From Chitinophaga agrisoli (GTDB lineage: Bacteria; Bacteroidota; Bacteroidia; Chitinophagales; Chitinophagaceae), in contig NZ_VUOC01000002.1 of the NCBI RefSeq assembly GCF_008386695.1, positions 186,001 through 250,000 on the forward strand: a stretch of 64,000 nucleotides of DNA. Direction: 5' to 3'. Positions 7,810-15,408 of this stretch are shown here, one piece after another; position 1 is the stretch's first letter; each line of letters starts with the position of its first letter. The translations under genes and the position numbers were made by a program. The notes under the pieces are model-generated. The model was not told where the DNA came from and searched no databases. It saw only the letters and a list, made by a program, of their open reading frames with translations.

Positions 7810-8877
7810 ATGGGAAAATACAGAGCTGGCGTGTTATTCGGCGAAGAGCTGGAAGCGCTCTATAAGGATGCAAAGGACAACGCATTTGCTATGCCTGCCG
7901 TAAACGTGGTAGGTACCAACTCCGTGAACGCTGTACTGGAAACCGCCGCCAAGGTGAATTCTCCGGTAATTATCCAGTTCTCCAACGGGGGCGCACAATT
8001 CTTTGCCGGTAAGGGCATGCCTAATGACAAACTGCAGGCTAATATTGCCGGTGGTATCTCTGGCGCCAAACACGTACATGAGGTGGCCAAACATTATGGC
8101 GTACCGGTAGTTTTACATACGGACCACGCCGCCAAAAAATGGCTGCCCTGGATCGACGGCCTGCTCGACGCTGGCGAAGCATTCAAACAGCAAACCGGTT
8201 CCCCGCTGTACAGCTCCCATATGCTGGACCTGTCTGAAGAGCCTATCCACGAGAACATCGAGACCTCAAAGAAATACTTTGAGCGCATGAACAAACTGGG
8301 TATGTCAATTGAGATCGAGCTGGGCGTGACTGGTGGCGAGGAAGACGGCGTAGACAACTCCGGCGTAGATAATTCCAAATTATATACGCAGCCTGAGGAT
8401 GTAGCGTATGCATACGAAACCTTGTTACAGGTAGGCACCCGCTTTACCGTAGCTGCCGCTTTCGGTAACGTGCATGGCGTTTATACCCCCGGTAACGTAG
8501 AATTGCGCCCTGAGATCCTGAAGAACAGCCAGGATTTTATCCAGGAAAAATATAAAACTGCTGCCAAACCCGTTTACTATGTATTCCATGGCGGTTCCGG
8601 CTCTCCCAAGCATCAGATCGCTGAAGCGCTGGGTTATGGCGTGATCAAAATGAACATTGATACGGATATGCAGTGGGCTTTCTGGGAAGGTATCCACGAT
8701 TACTACGAAGCCAAAAAAGGTTACCTGCAGGCACAGCTGGGTAACCCCGAAGGCGCGGATAAACCCAACAAAAAGTACTACGATCCCCGCGTATGGCTGC
8801 GTAAAGGCGAAGAAACCTTCGTAAAACGCCTGGAAGAAGCATTTGCGGACCTGAACTGTATTAATAAGAACGCCTAA
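7810..8877 (+). CDS. fbaA: Class II fructose-bisphosphate aldolase
   Basis: Zn-dependent aldolase that splits fructose 1,6-bisphosphate into DHAP and glyceraldehyde 3-phosphate (glycolysis and gluconeogenesis). At 355 residues it matches the long FbaA type of E. coli (about 359). Seen: MPAVNVVGTNSVNAVLETAA, the Zn-binding VVLHTDHAA, SSHMLDLSEEP, EIELGVTGGEEDGVDN, GNVHGVY and FHGGSGS with the DHAP-binding Gly-rich loop, and INMDTD-like MNIDTDMQWAFW. The start at 7810 fits the promoter and family length. It is monocistronic, with its own terminator. Confidence 0.96.
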   Translation: MGKYRAGVLFGEELEALYKDAKDNAFAMPAVNVVGTNSVNAVLETAAKVNSPVIIQFSNGGAQFFAGKGMPNDKLQANIAGGISGAKHVHEVAKHYGVPVVLHTDHAAKKWLPWIDGLLDAGEAFKQQTGSPLYSSHMLDLSEEPIHENIETSKKYFERMNKLGMSIEIELGVTGGEEDGVDNSGVDNSKLYTQPEDVAYAYETLLQVGTRFTVAAAFGNVHGVYTPGNVELRPEILKNSQDFIQEKYKTAAKPVYYVFHGGSGSPKHQIAEALGYGVIKMNIDTDMQWAFWEGIHDYYEAKKGYLQAQLGNPEGADKPNKKYYDPRVWLRKGEETFVKRLEEAFADLNCINKNA

Positions 8878-8895
8878 GGCGTACCTACGATACCT

Positions 8896-8936
8896 GGTAG
8901 CCGTTAGTTATTTCATAGCTAACGGCTACCTTTTTT
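8896..8936 (+). terminator. fbaA terminator
   Basis: A perfect 12-bp stem (GGTAGCCGTTAG with its complement), an 11-base loop and a run of six T. Confidence 0.85.
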
Positions 8937-9124
8937 AGTGCCCCTACCCCCTCACTTTAGGATAATTTACTATTATATCCCTTTTATTAGATAAAGAAAA
9001 TATATAATTTTTGCCGTTAAGCGGTTGGTAGCCAGTTTCTTTTCATTTAATATTGCGAACGAAAAAAGGGAGTGTGAATTTAATTCGTATCTTGCACCAC
9101 TATTTTTTAACCTAACAGAAAAAT

Positions 9125-9973
9125 ATGTCTAGCTGGTTTAAGCGCATTAAACAGGGCATTTCAACGTCTACCAGTGAAAAGAAGGAAGCACCGGACGGAT
9201 TATGGCATAAATGTCCTAACTGTAAGAAAACCACCACTGTAAAAGACCTGCGGGAACATTACTACGTTTGCGATAAGTGTAATTACCACAACCGTATCAA
9301 CTCAGCAGAATATTTCGAGATCATATTTGATGACAACCAGTTCGAGGAGCTTTTCCCGAATATCTATCCAAAGGATATGTTGGGGTTCAACGACCTGAAA
9401 CCTTATGGAGACCGTTTAAAGGACGCGCAGAAGCGTTCCGGTCTGAAAGACGCCATGCGCGTAGGCGCTGGCAAAGTGCTGGGGAATGATTTAGTAGTGG
9501 CCTGTATGGATTTTGCCTTTATTGGCGGGTCTATGGGCTCCGTGGTGGGTGAAAAGATCGCACGCGCCATTGATTATTGTATTGCGCATAAAATGCCATT
9601 GATGGTGATCTCCAAATCCGGAGGCGCCCGTATGATGGAAAGCGCATTTTCGCTGATGCAGATGGCAAAAACGGCCGCCAAGCTTACACAGCTGGCCAAT
9701 GCACGTTTGCCGTATATATCTATGATGACAGATCCTACCACTGGCGGCGTTACCGCATCCTATGCCATGCTGGGGGACCTGAATATTGCTGAACCGGGCG
9801 CGCTGATCGGCTTTGCCGGACCACGCGTGATCAAGGAAACCATCAAGAAAGACCTTCCGGAAGGTTTCCAGAGCGCAGAATTCCTGTTGGAGCACGGCTT
9901 CCTCGATTTCATCTTAGACCGTAAAGAATTAAAACAAAAGCTGGCCACCGTGCTGGAATTGTTTAAAAACTAA
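9125..9973 (+). CDS. accD: Acetyl-CoA carboxylase carboxyltransferase subunit beta
   Basis: Beta half of the carboxyltransferase that makes malonyl-CoA for fatty acid synthesis. The 282-residue protein has the N-terminal Cys4 zinc ribbon (CPNC at about 29-32 and CDKC at about 49-52) and the crotonase-like domain with [18 protein letters not shown] and the oxyanion-hole region [14 protein letters not shown]. The length is normal for AccD. No accA gene is in the window. An upstream TATCTTGC resembles a -7 element. The 247 bases before it hold the fbaA terminator and no gene. Confidence 0.96.
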   Translation: MSSWFKRIKQGISTSTSEKKEAPDGLWHKCPNCKKTTTVKDLREHYYVCDKCNYHNRINSAEYFEIIFDDNQFEELFPNIYPKDMLGFNDLKPYGDRLKDAQKRSGLKDAMRVGAGKVLGNDLVVACMDFAFIGGSMGSVVGEKIARAIDYCIAHKMPLMVISKSGGARMMESAFSLMQMAKTAAKLTQLANARLPYISMMTDPTTGGVTASYAMLGDLNIAEPGALIGFAGPRVIKETIKKDLPEGFQSAEFLLEHGFLDFILDRKELKQKLATVLELFKN

Positions 9974-9990
9974 AGTAATACTTTACAAAT

Positions 9991-10053
9991 TACGGATTGC
10001 TGCTTACGGATGTAAAATCATGTTGATCATCGTAATGGGCAATCCGTATTTTT
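9991..10053 (+). terminator. Hairpin between accD and smpB
   Basis: A perfect 10-bp stem TACGGATTGC / GCAATCCGTA with a 38-base loop is followed by TTTTT. It could end the accD transcript, but the long loop makes this less certain. The 3' arm overlaps the smpB -7 element. Confidence 0.45.
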
Positions 10054-10054
10054 G
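10047..10054 (+). promoter_or_regulatory. -7 element for smpB
   Basis: TATTTTTG matches TAnnTTTG, lies 21 bases before the ATG, and has GTTG 21 bases upstream as a near -33 match. It overlaps the 3' arm of the accD hairpin. Confidence 0.5.
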
Positions 10055-10075
10055 TAAATGAAATTGTAAGGATAG

Positions 10076-10513
10076 ATGGCAGAATTAAAGAACAGATCAG
10101 CCTATTTTGAGTACGCGATAGAGGACAAATTTATTGCGGGGATCGTATTGACCGGAACGGAGATCAAATCTATCAGGGTTGGAAAAGTAAGCTTTAATGA
10201 CGCCTTCTGTTATTTTTCTAAAGGAGAGTTGTATGTAAAAAGTCTGCATATAGCTATCTATTCCCATGGAACCTATGCCAACCATGATCCGCTGCGGGAG
10301 CGCAAACTGTTGCTCACTAAAAAAGAGCTGCGGAAAATGGAGAACAAGTTAAAAGAGCGCGGTTATACCATTGTGCCCCTGCGTATCTTTATTACAGAAA
10401 AAGGACTGGCTAAAATGGAGATTGGCCTGGGTAAGGGTAAGAAGCTGCACGACAAGCGGGAAAGCATTAAACAAAGGGAAACCGAAAGAGAGCTCCGGCG
10501 ATATGTAAAATAG
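10076..10513 (+). CDS. smpB: SsrA-binding protein (trans-translation)
   Basis: Binds tmRNA and delivers it to stalled ribosomes. The 145-residue protein has the expected beta-barrel: NRSAYFEYAIEDKFIAGIVLTGTEIKSIR at the N-terminus, the SHGTYANHDPLRERKLLL block, KGLAKMEIGLGKGKKLHDKR, and a basic tail that in the family becomes helical on the ribosome. Length and all blocks are canonical. No tmRNA gene is seen in the window. Confidence 0.96.
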   Translation: MAELKNRSAYFEYAIEDKFIAGIVLTGTEIKSIRVGKVSFNDAFCYFSKGELYVKSLHIAIYSHGTYANHDPLRERKLLLTKKELRKMENKLKERGYTIVPLRIFITEKGLAKMEIGLGKGKKLHDKRESIKQRETERELRRYVK

Positions 10514-10543
10514 CTGCCGGGCGCCACCATAAACACCACCTGC

Positions 10544-11686
10544 ATGCGTAACTATCTAGGGCTTTTAACAGCCATTATCCTGTTGTTCCTTATATCCTCC
10601 TGCAAATCAGGCGAGAAATTGTATAATAAAGGCCGTTATGACGATGCGGTCGAGGCCTTTGTAAAGAAACTGCAACGCCGGCCCCAGGATGCCACCTCCC
10701 TGGAATTGCTGCCCAAGGCCTATGAACAATCACAGATCCAGCATGAGAATAAAGTAAACGGCTACCTGGCCTCTAATGATCCCCTGAAATGGGAATCTGT
10801 ACGGCGCGAGTACGGCGCCATGCAAAAGCTGTATAAAGCCATACAGGCATCGCCGGCGGCGCTGGCCGTGGTAAAGCCTAAAGATTACCGCAGCGAGCTT
10901 ACCGGCGCACGCGAAAATGCCGCGGAAGTAAGGTATGACCGCGGTATGGAACTGCTGGAAAAAGGCGATAAGATGAGCGCCCGCCAGGCCTACCAGGAAT
11001 TTGCTGCTACGCTAAAGATGGTAAAGAACTACCGCGATGCGCAGCAGAGAATGGACGAGGCCTTCCAACTGGGCACCATCAACGTGCTGATAAGCCAGAT
11101 AGCCGTACGCAGCCCCTATTTCCAGTTCAGCGCAGACCAGTTCCGCGCAGAGCTGATCCAGAACCTGCAAACACGTAATATCAACTCCTTTGTAAAATTC
11201 AACGACGAGCGTATAGCCAGTGCCCAGCAAATACGGCCGGATGAATACCTGGAAATGCAGTTCTACGATTTTGAAGTAGGCCAGACCTATGTAGACCGCA
11301 GCCAGCGCGATGTTTCCCGTGAGATCGAAGACCGCCCATTAAAGGATACCAGCGGTAAGCTGATCAAACGTTATATGACCGTAAAAGCCACCATCTATAT
11401 CGTCAAAAAAACTGTTATCTCCCGCGGCCTGCTGGATTACCGCATTACGGATGTAAATAATAACCAGGTGCTGCGCCAGGATCGTATTCCCGGCAGCTAT
11501 ACCTGGGTAAACCAGGTAGGCTCTTACCGTGGCGATGAAAGGGCGCTCAGCGACGAAGATAAACGGCAGATGGGCGGTGTGGATATGGCGCCTCCCCCAC
11601 CCCAGGAACTGTTCCTGGCATTTACCAAACCTATCTATGACCAGCTGGCCAGCGATCTGCAGTATTTCTACAATAACATGCAGTAA
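10544..11686 (+). CDS. TPR-containing lipoprotein, function unknown
   Basis: A 380-residue envelope lipoprotein. The signal peptide ends in lipobox LISSC (Cys near residue 20). A TPR-like stretch follows at once (GEKLYNKGRYDDAVEAFVKKLQ, about 23-44), with another helical repeat near residues 125-165 (GMELLEKGDKMSARQAYQEF). The C-terminal half, beginning about 175, is predicted mixed alpha/beta with a VKATIYIVKKT strand and has no family I recognise. It lies 30 bases after smpB and 11 bases before the SUKH-endonuclease V gene, so cotranscription is likely. Confidence 0.75.
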   Translation: MRNYLGLLTAIILLFLISSCKSGEKLYNKGRYDDAVEAFVKKLQRRPQDATSLELLPKAYEQSQIQHENKVNGYLASNDPLKWESVRREYGAMQKLYKAIQASPAALAVVKPKDYRSELTGARENAAEVRYDRGMELLEKGDKMSARQAYQEFAATLKMVKNYRDAQQRMDEAFQLGTINVLISQIAVRSPYFQFSADQFRAELIQNLQTRNINSFVKFNDERIASAQQIRPDEYLEMQFYDFEVGQTYVDRSQRDVSREIEDRPLKDTSGKLIKRYMTVKATIYIVKKTVISRGLLDYRITDVNNNQVLRQDRIPGSYTWVNQVGSYRGDERALSDEDKRQMGGVDMAPPPPQELFLAFTKPIYDQLASDLQYFYNNMQ

Positions 11687-11697
11687 CCGGTATCCAT

Positions 11698-13452
11698 ATG
11701 AACGCCGGAAGGCGTAACAATACAGTCATGCCATACTTTGACTTTCTACTTGACCGCCTGGAAGATTTTGGAGAGATAGCCGGTTGTACTGAAGAGGAGA
11801 TAACCGCTATCGAAAGCCAATTCCAATTACAATTGCCCGAAGCCTATAAGGATTTCCTTCGCCTGTTTGGGCGCGAGTCCGGCCACCTGTTGGAACCTTA
11901 TGCAATGACCATAGACAATCTCCAGGCGCATAAGGATGAGGTGACAGATATGTATGAAGGAACCGAGCCCTATGATATCCTGAACTTTTCTCAAAAGGGG
12001 TTCTTTTTTGGACACATGGATGATATGCTCCTGTTCTTCATATGCAACGGCGATGATGATCCGGCGGTTTATCTTATGGAGGCGCCTGAGGATATTAATG
12101 CTTATGAAAGCTCTTTCACAAGATTTATAGAACTTGAGCTACAGCGCGACGAAGAATTCCCCATATCCCACTTCCTGCACTCACCCGTTGTGTTCTTTGC
12201 GCAGGATGCGCCATCCATCGTCACGGCCGGCGATTTTAAAGACCTTGCCATCCGCGCACGTGTAGCTTTTGGTATATGTTGCCTGGAGTATGCCATTAGC
12301 CATTTCCAGCTGGAAGAGTTAAACTGGGCATTAATACTGCCTTTGCTTTGGTCATACACTGCAGATACGGTTAACACAGCCATCTGGGGAGACCAGATAG
12401 CAGAACGTATGCCTTCCGCTATCTTGTCAGACTATCCCTTTGACAGGAAAGATATCATGTGGTTTGAGCTTGACACTTATGAGCAATTACAACAACTTTA
12501 CCGGCAGTCAAATGAAACGGTCAACGAATTGATCTACCTGGTGTTCCGCATAGGTACACAGGATCTGCATACGGGCGTATCCCGGCATTCCGCACAAACG
12601 CTCAACTATCTGCAAAAGATCATCAGATTGATGCACGAAAACCGGCTGGAGCTACCGGTCATTACGCCCTTCCGCCAGTATCCGATAACGGAATATAATG
12701 GCTGGGGCAGGCCATTCACCAGGGAGGACCTTTCAAATGCCGGGTATAAGCCAGCAAATAATCTATGGAGCACCACAGCAACCGCCATAGCGCAGCAAGC
12801 GATCCTTACCCAGCAGGTGATCCGTTATAATGATTTCCCTGCACCACCAGTTTTTATTGCCGGTGCAGATGTGGAATATGACAAGTACAGCGACCTGATC
12901 GCCGGCGCCATTGTAGTGCTGGAGCGGTCTACGCTGCAGGTGGTAGCCTATGCCACGCATTGTATGCAGGTAACCTTTCCCTACATACCAGGGCTCTTTT
13001 CTTTCCGCGAGATGCCGCCCCTGCTGGCGGCCTGGGAAAAGCTATCGCAAAAGCCGGACCTCATCATCTGTGACGGCCATGGTATTGCGCATCCCCGCCG
13101 GTTTGGGCTGGCCTGCCATATGGGCGTTACCCTTAACCTGCCCGCTATTGGTTGTGGTAAGACCCGCTTATGTGGCCACTATGCGATGCCTGCCGGCGAA
13201 AAAGGCGCCAGTTCCCCGCTACTGGCGGATGGTAGTGATGAAGTGATAGGCGCTGTATTGAGGAGCCAAACCCGTATTAACCCCATATTTGTGTCCATTG
13301 GACATAAGATCGATATCTCAACCGCTACCAGCGTGGTGTTGGATATGTGCAGGGAATTCCGCCTGCCGGAGACTACGCGCATCGCGGATCAATATGCCAG
13401 AGAGGCTATGGAAGCCTATAAAGCAGCGCATGACACCGGCCAATCACATTAA
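11698..13452 (+). CDS. SUKH (SMI1/KNR4) domain fused to endonuclease V
   Basis: A 584-residue three-part protein. Residues about 21-148 match the SMI1/KNR4 (SUKH) fold: CTEEEITAIESQF, LPEAYKDFLRLFG, then a FFFGHMDDMLLFF strand pair and IELELQRDEEF. Residues about 150-340 are mainly helical and unassigned. Residues about 365-575 are a full endonuclease V domain, which nicks DNA or RNA near deaminated adenine (inosine): GADVEYD with catalytic Asp391, the PYIP wedge (428-431), FSFREMPP with Glu438, CDGHGIAHPRRFGLACHMG with Asp459, and IGCGKTRLCG. All catalytic acids are present. Plain endonuclease V has about 220-240 residues. An ATG ten codons later (11728) is an alternative start. SUKH domains are best known as immunity proteins, but no toxin gene is adjacent. 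Confidence 0.88.
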   Translation: MNAGRRNNTVMPYFDFLLDRLEDFGEIAGCTEEEITAIESQFQLQLPEAYKDFLRLFGRESGHLLEPYAMTIDNLQAHKDEVTDMYEGTEPYDILNFSQKGFFFGHMDDMLLFFICNGDDDPAVYLMEAPEDINAYESSFTRFIELELQRDEEFPISHFLHSPVVFFAQDAPSIVTAGDFKDLAIRARVAFGICCLEYAISHFQLEELNWALILPLLWSYTADTVNTAIWGDQIAERMPSAILSDYPFDRKDIMWFELDTYEQLQQLYRQSNETVNELIYLVFRIGTQDLHTGVSRHSAQTLNYLQKIIRLMHENRLELPVITPFRQYPITEYNGWGRPFTREDLSNAGYKPANNLWSTTATAIAQQAILTQQVIRYNDFPAPPVFIAGADVEYDKYSDLIAGAIVVLERSTLQVVAYATHCMQVTFPYIPGLFSFREMPPLLAAWEKLSQKPDLIICDGHGIAHPRRFGLACHMGVTLNLPAIGCGKTRLCGHYAMPAGEKGASSPLLADGSDEVIGAVLRSQTRINPIFVSIGHKIDISTATSVVLDMCREFRLPETTRIADQYAREAMEAYKAAHDTGQSH

Positions 13453-13463
13453 TAAAATATCTA

Positions 13464-13471
13464 TATCTTTG
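13464..13471 (+). promoter_or_regulatory. -7 element for the lipoprotein gene at 13505
   Basis: TATCTTTG lies 33 bases before the ATG and matches TAnnTTTG. No -33 TTTG at the normal spacing. Confidence 0.4.
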
Positions 13472-13504
13472 CCCCTCAACCCAATAAAATAAGTTAACAG
13501 ACCT

Positions 13505-14047
13505 ATGAAAAAACTATTGTTAAGCTCCGCCGTGCTGGCCGCTATCTTCATGTCGTGTGGTAAAGATGATAACCCATCCCCAGCAACCAAACCCGATGAT
13601 ATAGACAGCACTAACACTTTTGCCGTGGACAACAAATTGTTTAAAACGCCTTACGCCTGGATGGATAACAACAACACAGACCCGGGCGAGCTCAATTTCA
13701 CTAACGTGGATCTTTCTGTTACAAAGGATACCACGGTGCTTCACGGGTTGATAATTGAGGTGGATACCCTGATCGATGGTCAGACCTATACTTTTCTTGA
13801 CGACCACGCGGCCGGTTTTGACAGGACCAAACACTTTTCTGACGCTGAATATGTATATGATGCCAAACTGGTAGATGAGATCGCGGAAGGCGGTACCGGC
13901 AACGTTTATACAGATGTGCAATCCGGCAGCCTTACGGTGCATAAACAGGGAGAAGATAACTATTCCTTTACATACACCCTGACATTTGTAGACAACAAAA
14001 AAGTAGTGGGTAACTATACCGGTAAAGTGCGGATCACAAATAATTAA
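13505..14047 (+). CDS. Small lipoprotein, function unknown
   Basis: A 180-residue predicted lipoprotein: basic N-terminus MKKLLL, hydrophobic core, lipobox FMSC with Cys near residue 18, then an Asp/Asn-rich linker. The rest is beta-rich (YTFLDDHAAGFDRTKHF, GSLTVHKQGEDNYSFTYTLTF, NYTGKVRITN), like many small Bacteroidota surface lipoproteins. No named family is recognised. It ends at a bidirectional terminator facing rnhA. Confidence 0.7.
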   Translation: MKKLLLSSAVLAAIFMSCGKDDNPSPATKPDDIDSTNTFAVDNKLFKTPYAWMDNNNTDPGELNFTNVDLSVTKDTTVLHGLIIEVDTLIDGQTYTFLDDHAAGFDRTKHFSDAEYVYDAKLVDEIAEGGTGNVYTDVQSGSLTVHKQGEDNYSFTYTLTFVDNKKVVGNYTGKVRITNN

Positions 14048-14072
14048 CACATCCGTAGCAGTTATAAAAGAC

Positions 14073-14100
14073 AAAGTCCTGCAGGCATCTGCAGGACTTT
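14073..14100. terminator. Bidirectional terminator
   Basis: A perfect 12-bp stem (AAAGTCCTGCAG and its complement) with loop GCAT sits between the convergent lipoprotein and rnhA genes, with A/T-rich flanks on both sides. Confidence 0.8.
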
Positions 14101-14105
14101 ATCTT

Positions 14106-14564
14106 TTATACGCCTTGTTCAAAGCCTTCGTCCACCAGCCAGGGGCCGGTATCTGCCGCCTGTGTGGCCAGCTCGTCACAACGGTTATTAAACGGGTTGC
14201 TGGCATGGCCTTTTACCCATGTCATCTTTACTTTTTGCTTTTTATAGAGCGGGATGAAACGCTGCCAGAGGTCTTTATTCTTCTTATCCTTAAAGCCGAT
14301 CTTCACCCAGTTCCACAACCAGCCCTTTTCGATACTGTTCACAATGTATTCACTGTCTGTAAAAATGTTCACCTCCAGGCCGTCCTTTTTCAGGGCTTCC
14401 AGGCCGGTGATCACTCCCAGCAGTTCCATCCGGTTATTGGTGGTGCGGCGGTATCCCTGTGAAAGCTCCTTACGTACCTTGCCCCACATAAGTATAACGC
14501 CATAACCGCCAGGGCCCGGATTGCCGCGCGATGCGCCGTCTGTATAGATAATAATCTCTGACAT
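14106..14564 (-). CDS. rnhA: Ribonuclease HI
   Basis: Degrades the RNA strand of RNA-DNA hybrids. The 152-residue protein has the canonical active-site blocks: YTDGASRGNPGPGGYG (first Asp near residue 8), NRMELLGVITGLEAL (Glu near 46), FTDSEYIVNS (Asp near 68), and KGHASNPFNNRCDELA (His and final Asp near 121-131). The length is normal for bacterial RNase HI. Its promoter ends 7 bases before the ATG, so the transcript is probably almost leaderless. Confidence 0.96.
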   Translation of the reverse strand: MSEIIIYTDGASRGNPGPGGYGVILMWGKVRKELSQGYRRTTNNRMELLGVITGLEALKKDGLEVNIFTDSEYIVNSIEKGWLWNWVKIGFKDKKNKDLWQRFIPLYKKQKVKMTWVKGHASNPFNNRCDELATQAADTGPWLVDEGFEQGV

Positions 14565-14571
14565 AGCGGCG

Positions 14572-14601
14572 CAAATATAGTTACGAATTACTAATTACAA
14601 A
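14572..14601 (-). promoter_or_regulatory. rnhA promoter
   Basis: On the minus strand TTTG (14601-14598), 18 bases, then TATATTTG (14579-14572). Only 7 bases lie between the -7 element and the ATG at 14564. Confidence 0.6.
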
Positions 14602-14642
14602 TTACGAATTGAGCCGCCATGTCAATTAATAACAGGATTTAC

Positions 14643-14650
14643 TATCTTTG
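14643..14650 (+). promoter_or_regulatory. -7 element for the RNA-ligase-like gene
   Basis: TATCTTTG lies 35 bases before the ATG at 14686 and matches TAnnTTTG. No clear -33 partner. Confidence 0.4.
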
Positions 14651-14685
14651 CCGCCCCAATACCAAAAATTGTAAACCCGGTATCT

Positions 14686-15354
14686 ATGAAAAAAATGCCA
14701 ACATTGTTTGTCAGGGACTATGAAAAAGAAGTGATCCCAGCGCCTGACGCAGCTAACGGATCAAAAGCAAAAGGAAATAACAACAGGAAAGGCCGCTTTC
14801 TGGCCATTAACCAGGTAAACCCCGGTTGCGAGTGGGTTATTAACGGAGAAGGTGTGCCTACCCGGAAATGGGACGGCACCTGTTGTATGGTCCAAGAGAC
14901 CGTATTGTATAAACGGTTTGATGCCAAACAGGGCGCTACGCCGCCAGCCGGCTTTGTTCCCGCCCAGGACCCGGACCCGGTTACCGGCCACTGGCCCGGA
15001 TGGCTGAAAGTTAACGTTACACGTACCGGCGACAAACTGATCGCTGACGATAGCGCCGACAAATGGATCGTTGAAGGTTTAGCCAACAGCTTCCCTAATT
15101 ACCCTGCGGAAACGCCGGCAGATGGCACCTACGAAGCCGTAGGCCCTAAAATCAACGGCAGCAGGGATGGCTTTGCGGAACATAAGCTAATCCAGCACGG
15201 TGATGCTGCATTTACTCCGGAACCACCCAGGGATTTTGAAGGGCTGAAAGCGTTCTTTGGAGAACAATGCACGGATATAGAGGGCATTGTATGGCATCAC
15301 CCTGATGGCAGGTTGTGTAAGATCAAACGTTCTGATTTTGGCCTGAAATGGTAG
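14686..15354 (+). CDS. Small RNA-ligase-like nucleotidyltransferase (DUF5565 type)
   Basis: A 222-residue protein with the motifs of the covalent nucleotidyltransferase (ATP ligase) fold in the right order: motif I as KWDG (Lys61, the expected AMP-attachment site), a motif III/IIIa-like TYEAVGPKING with Glu150, motif IV as IEGIVWHH with Glu199, and motif V as CKIKRSDF with Lys212 and Lys214. By motif pattern it would adenylate itself with ATP and join or modify nucleic acid ends. It resembles the compact DUF5565/RNA ligase 1 group of phage and bacterial proteins and has no C-terminal specificity domain. It is monocistronic with its own promoter; substrate unknown. Confidence 0.7.
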   Translation: MKKMPTLFVRDYEKEVIPAPDAANGSKAKGNNNRKGRFLAINQVNPGCEWVINGEGVPTRKWDGTCCMVQETVLYKRFDAKQGATPPAGFVPAQDPDPVTGHWPGWLKVNVTRTGDKLIADDSADKWIVEGLANSFPNYPAETPADGTYEAVGPKINGSRDGFAEHKLIQHGDAAFTPEPPRDFEGLKAFFGEQCTDIEGIVWHHPDGRLCKIKRSDFGLKW

Positions 15355-15362
15355 CCTGTGTA

Positions 15363-15401
15363 AATTGTCAATTACGAATGAAGCATTCGTAATTGACAAT
15401 T
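15363..15401. terminator. Long perfect hairpin between convergent genes
   Basis: An 18-bp perfect stem (15363-15380 with 15384-15401) closes a 3-base loop between the RNA-ligase-like gene and the carboxylase gene. It is AT-rich, and its TTACGAATT core recurs at 14581-14610 upstream of rnhA, so it may be a dispersed repeat serving as a terminator for both strands. Confidence 0.6.
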
Positions 15402-15408
15402 CAATGTT

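Noticed and set aside
11698-13452. Frameshift joining two separate genes (SUKH and endonuclease V)
   Set aside because: The frame is continuous over 584 codons with protein-like composition throughout, and no internal start or stop suggests two genes.
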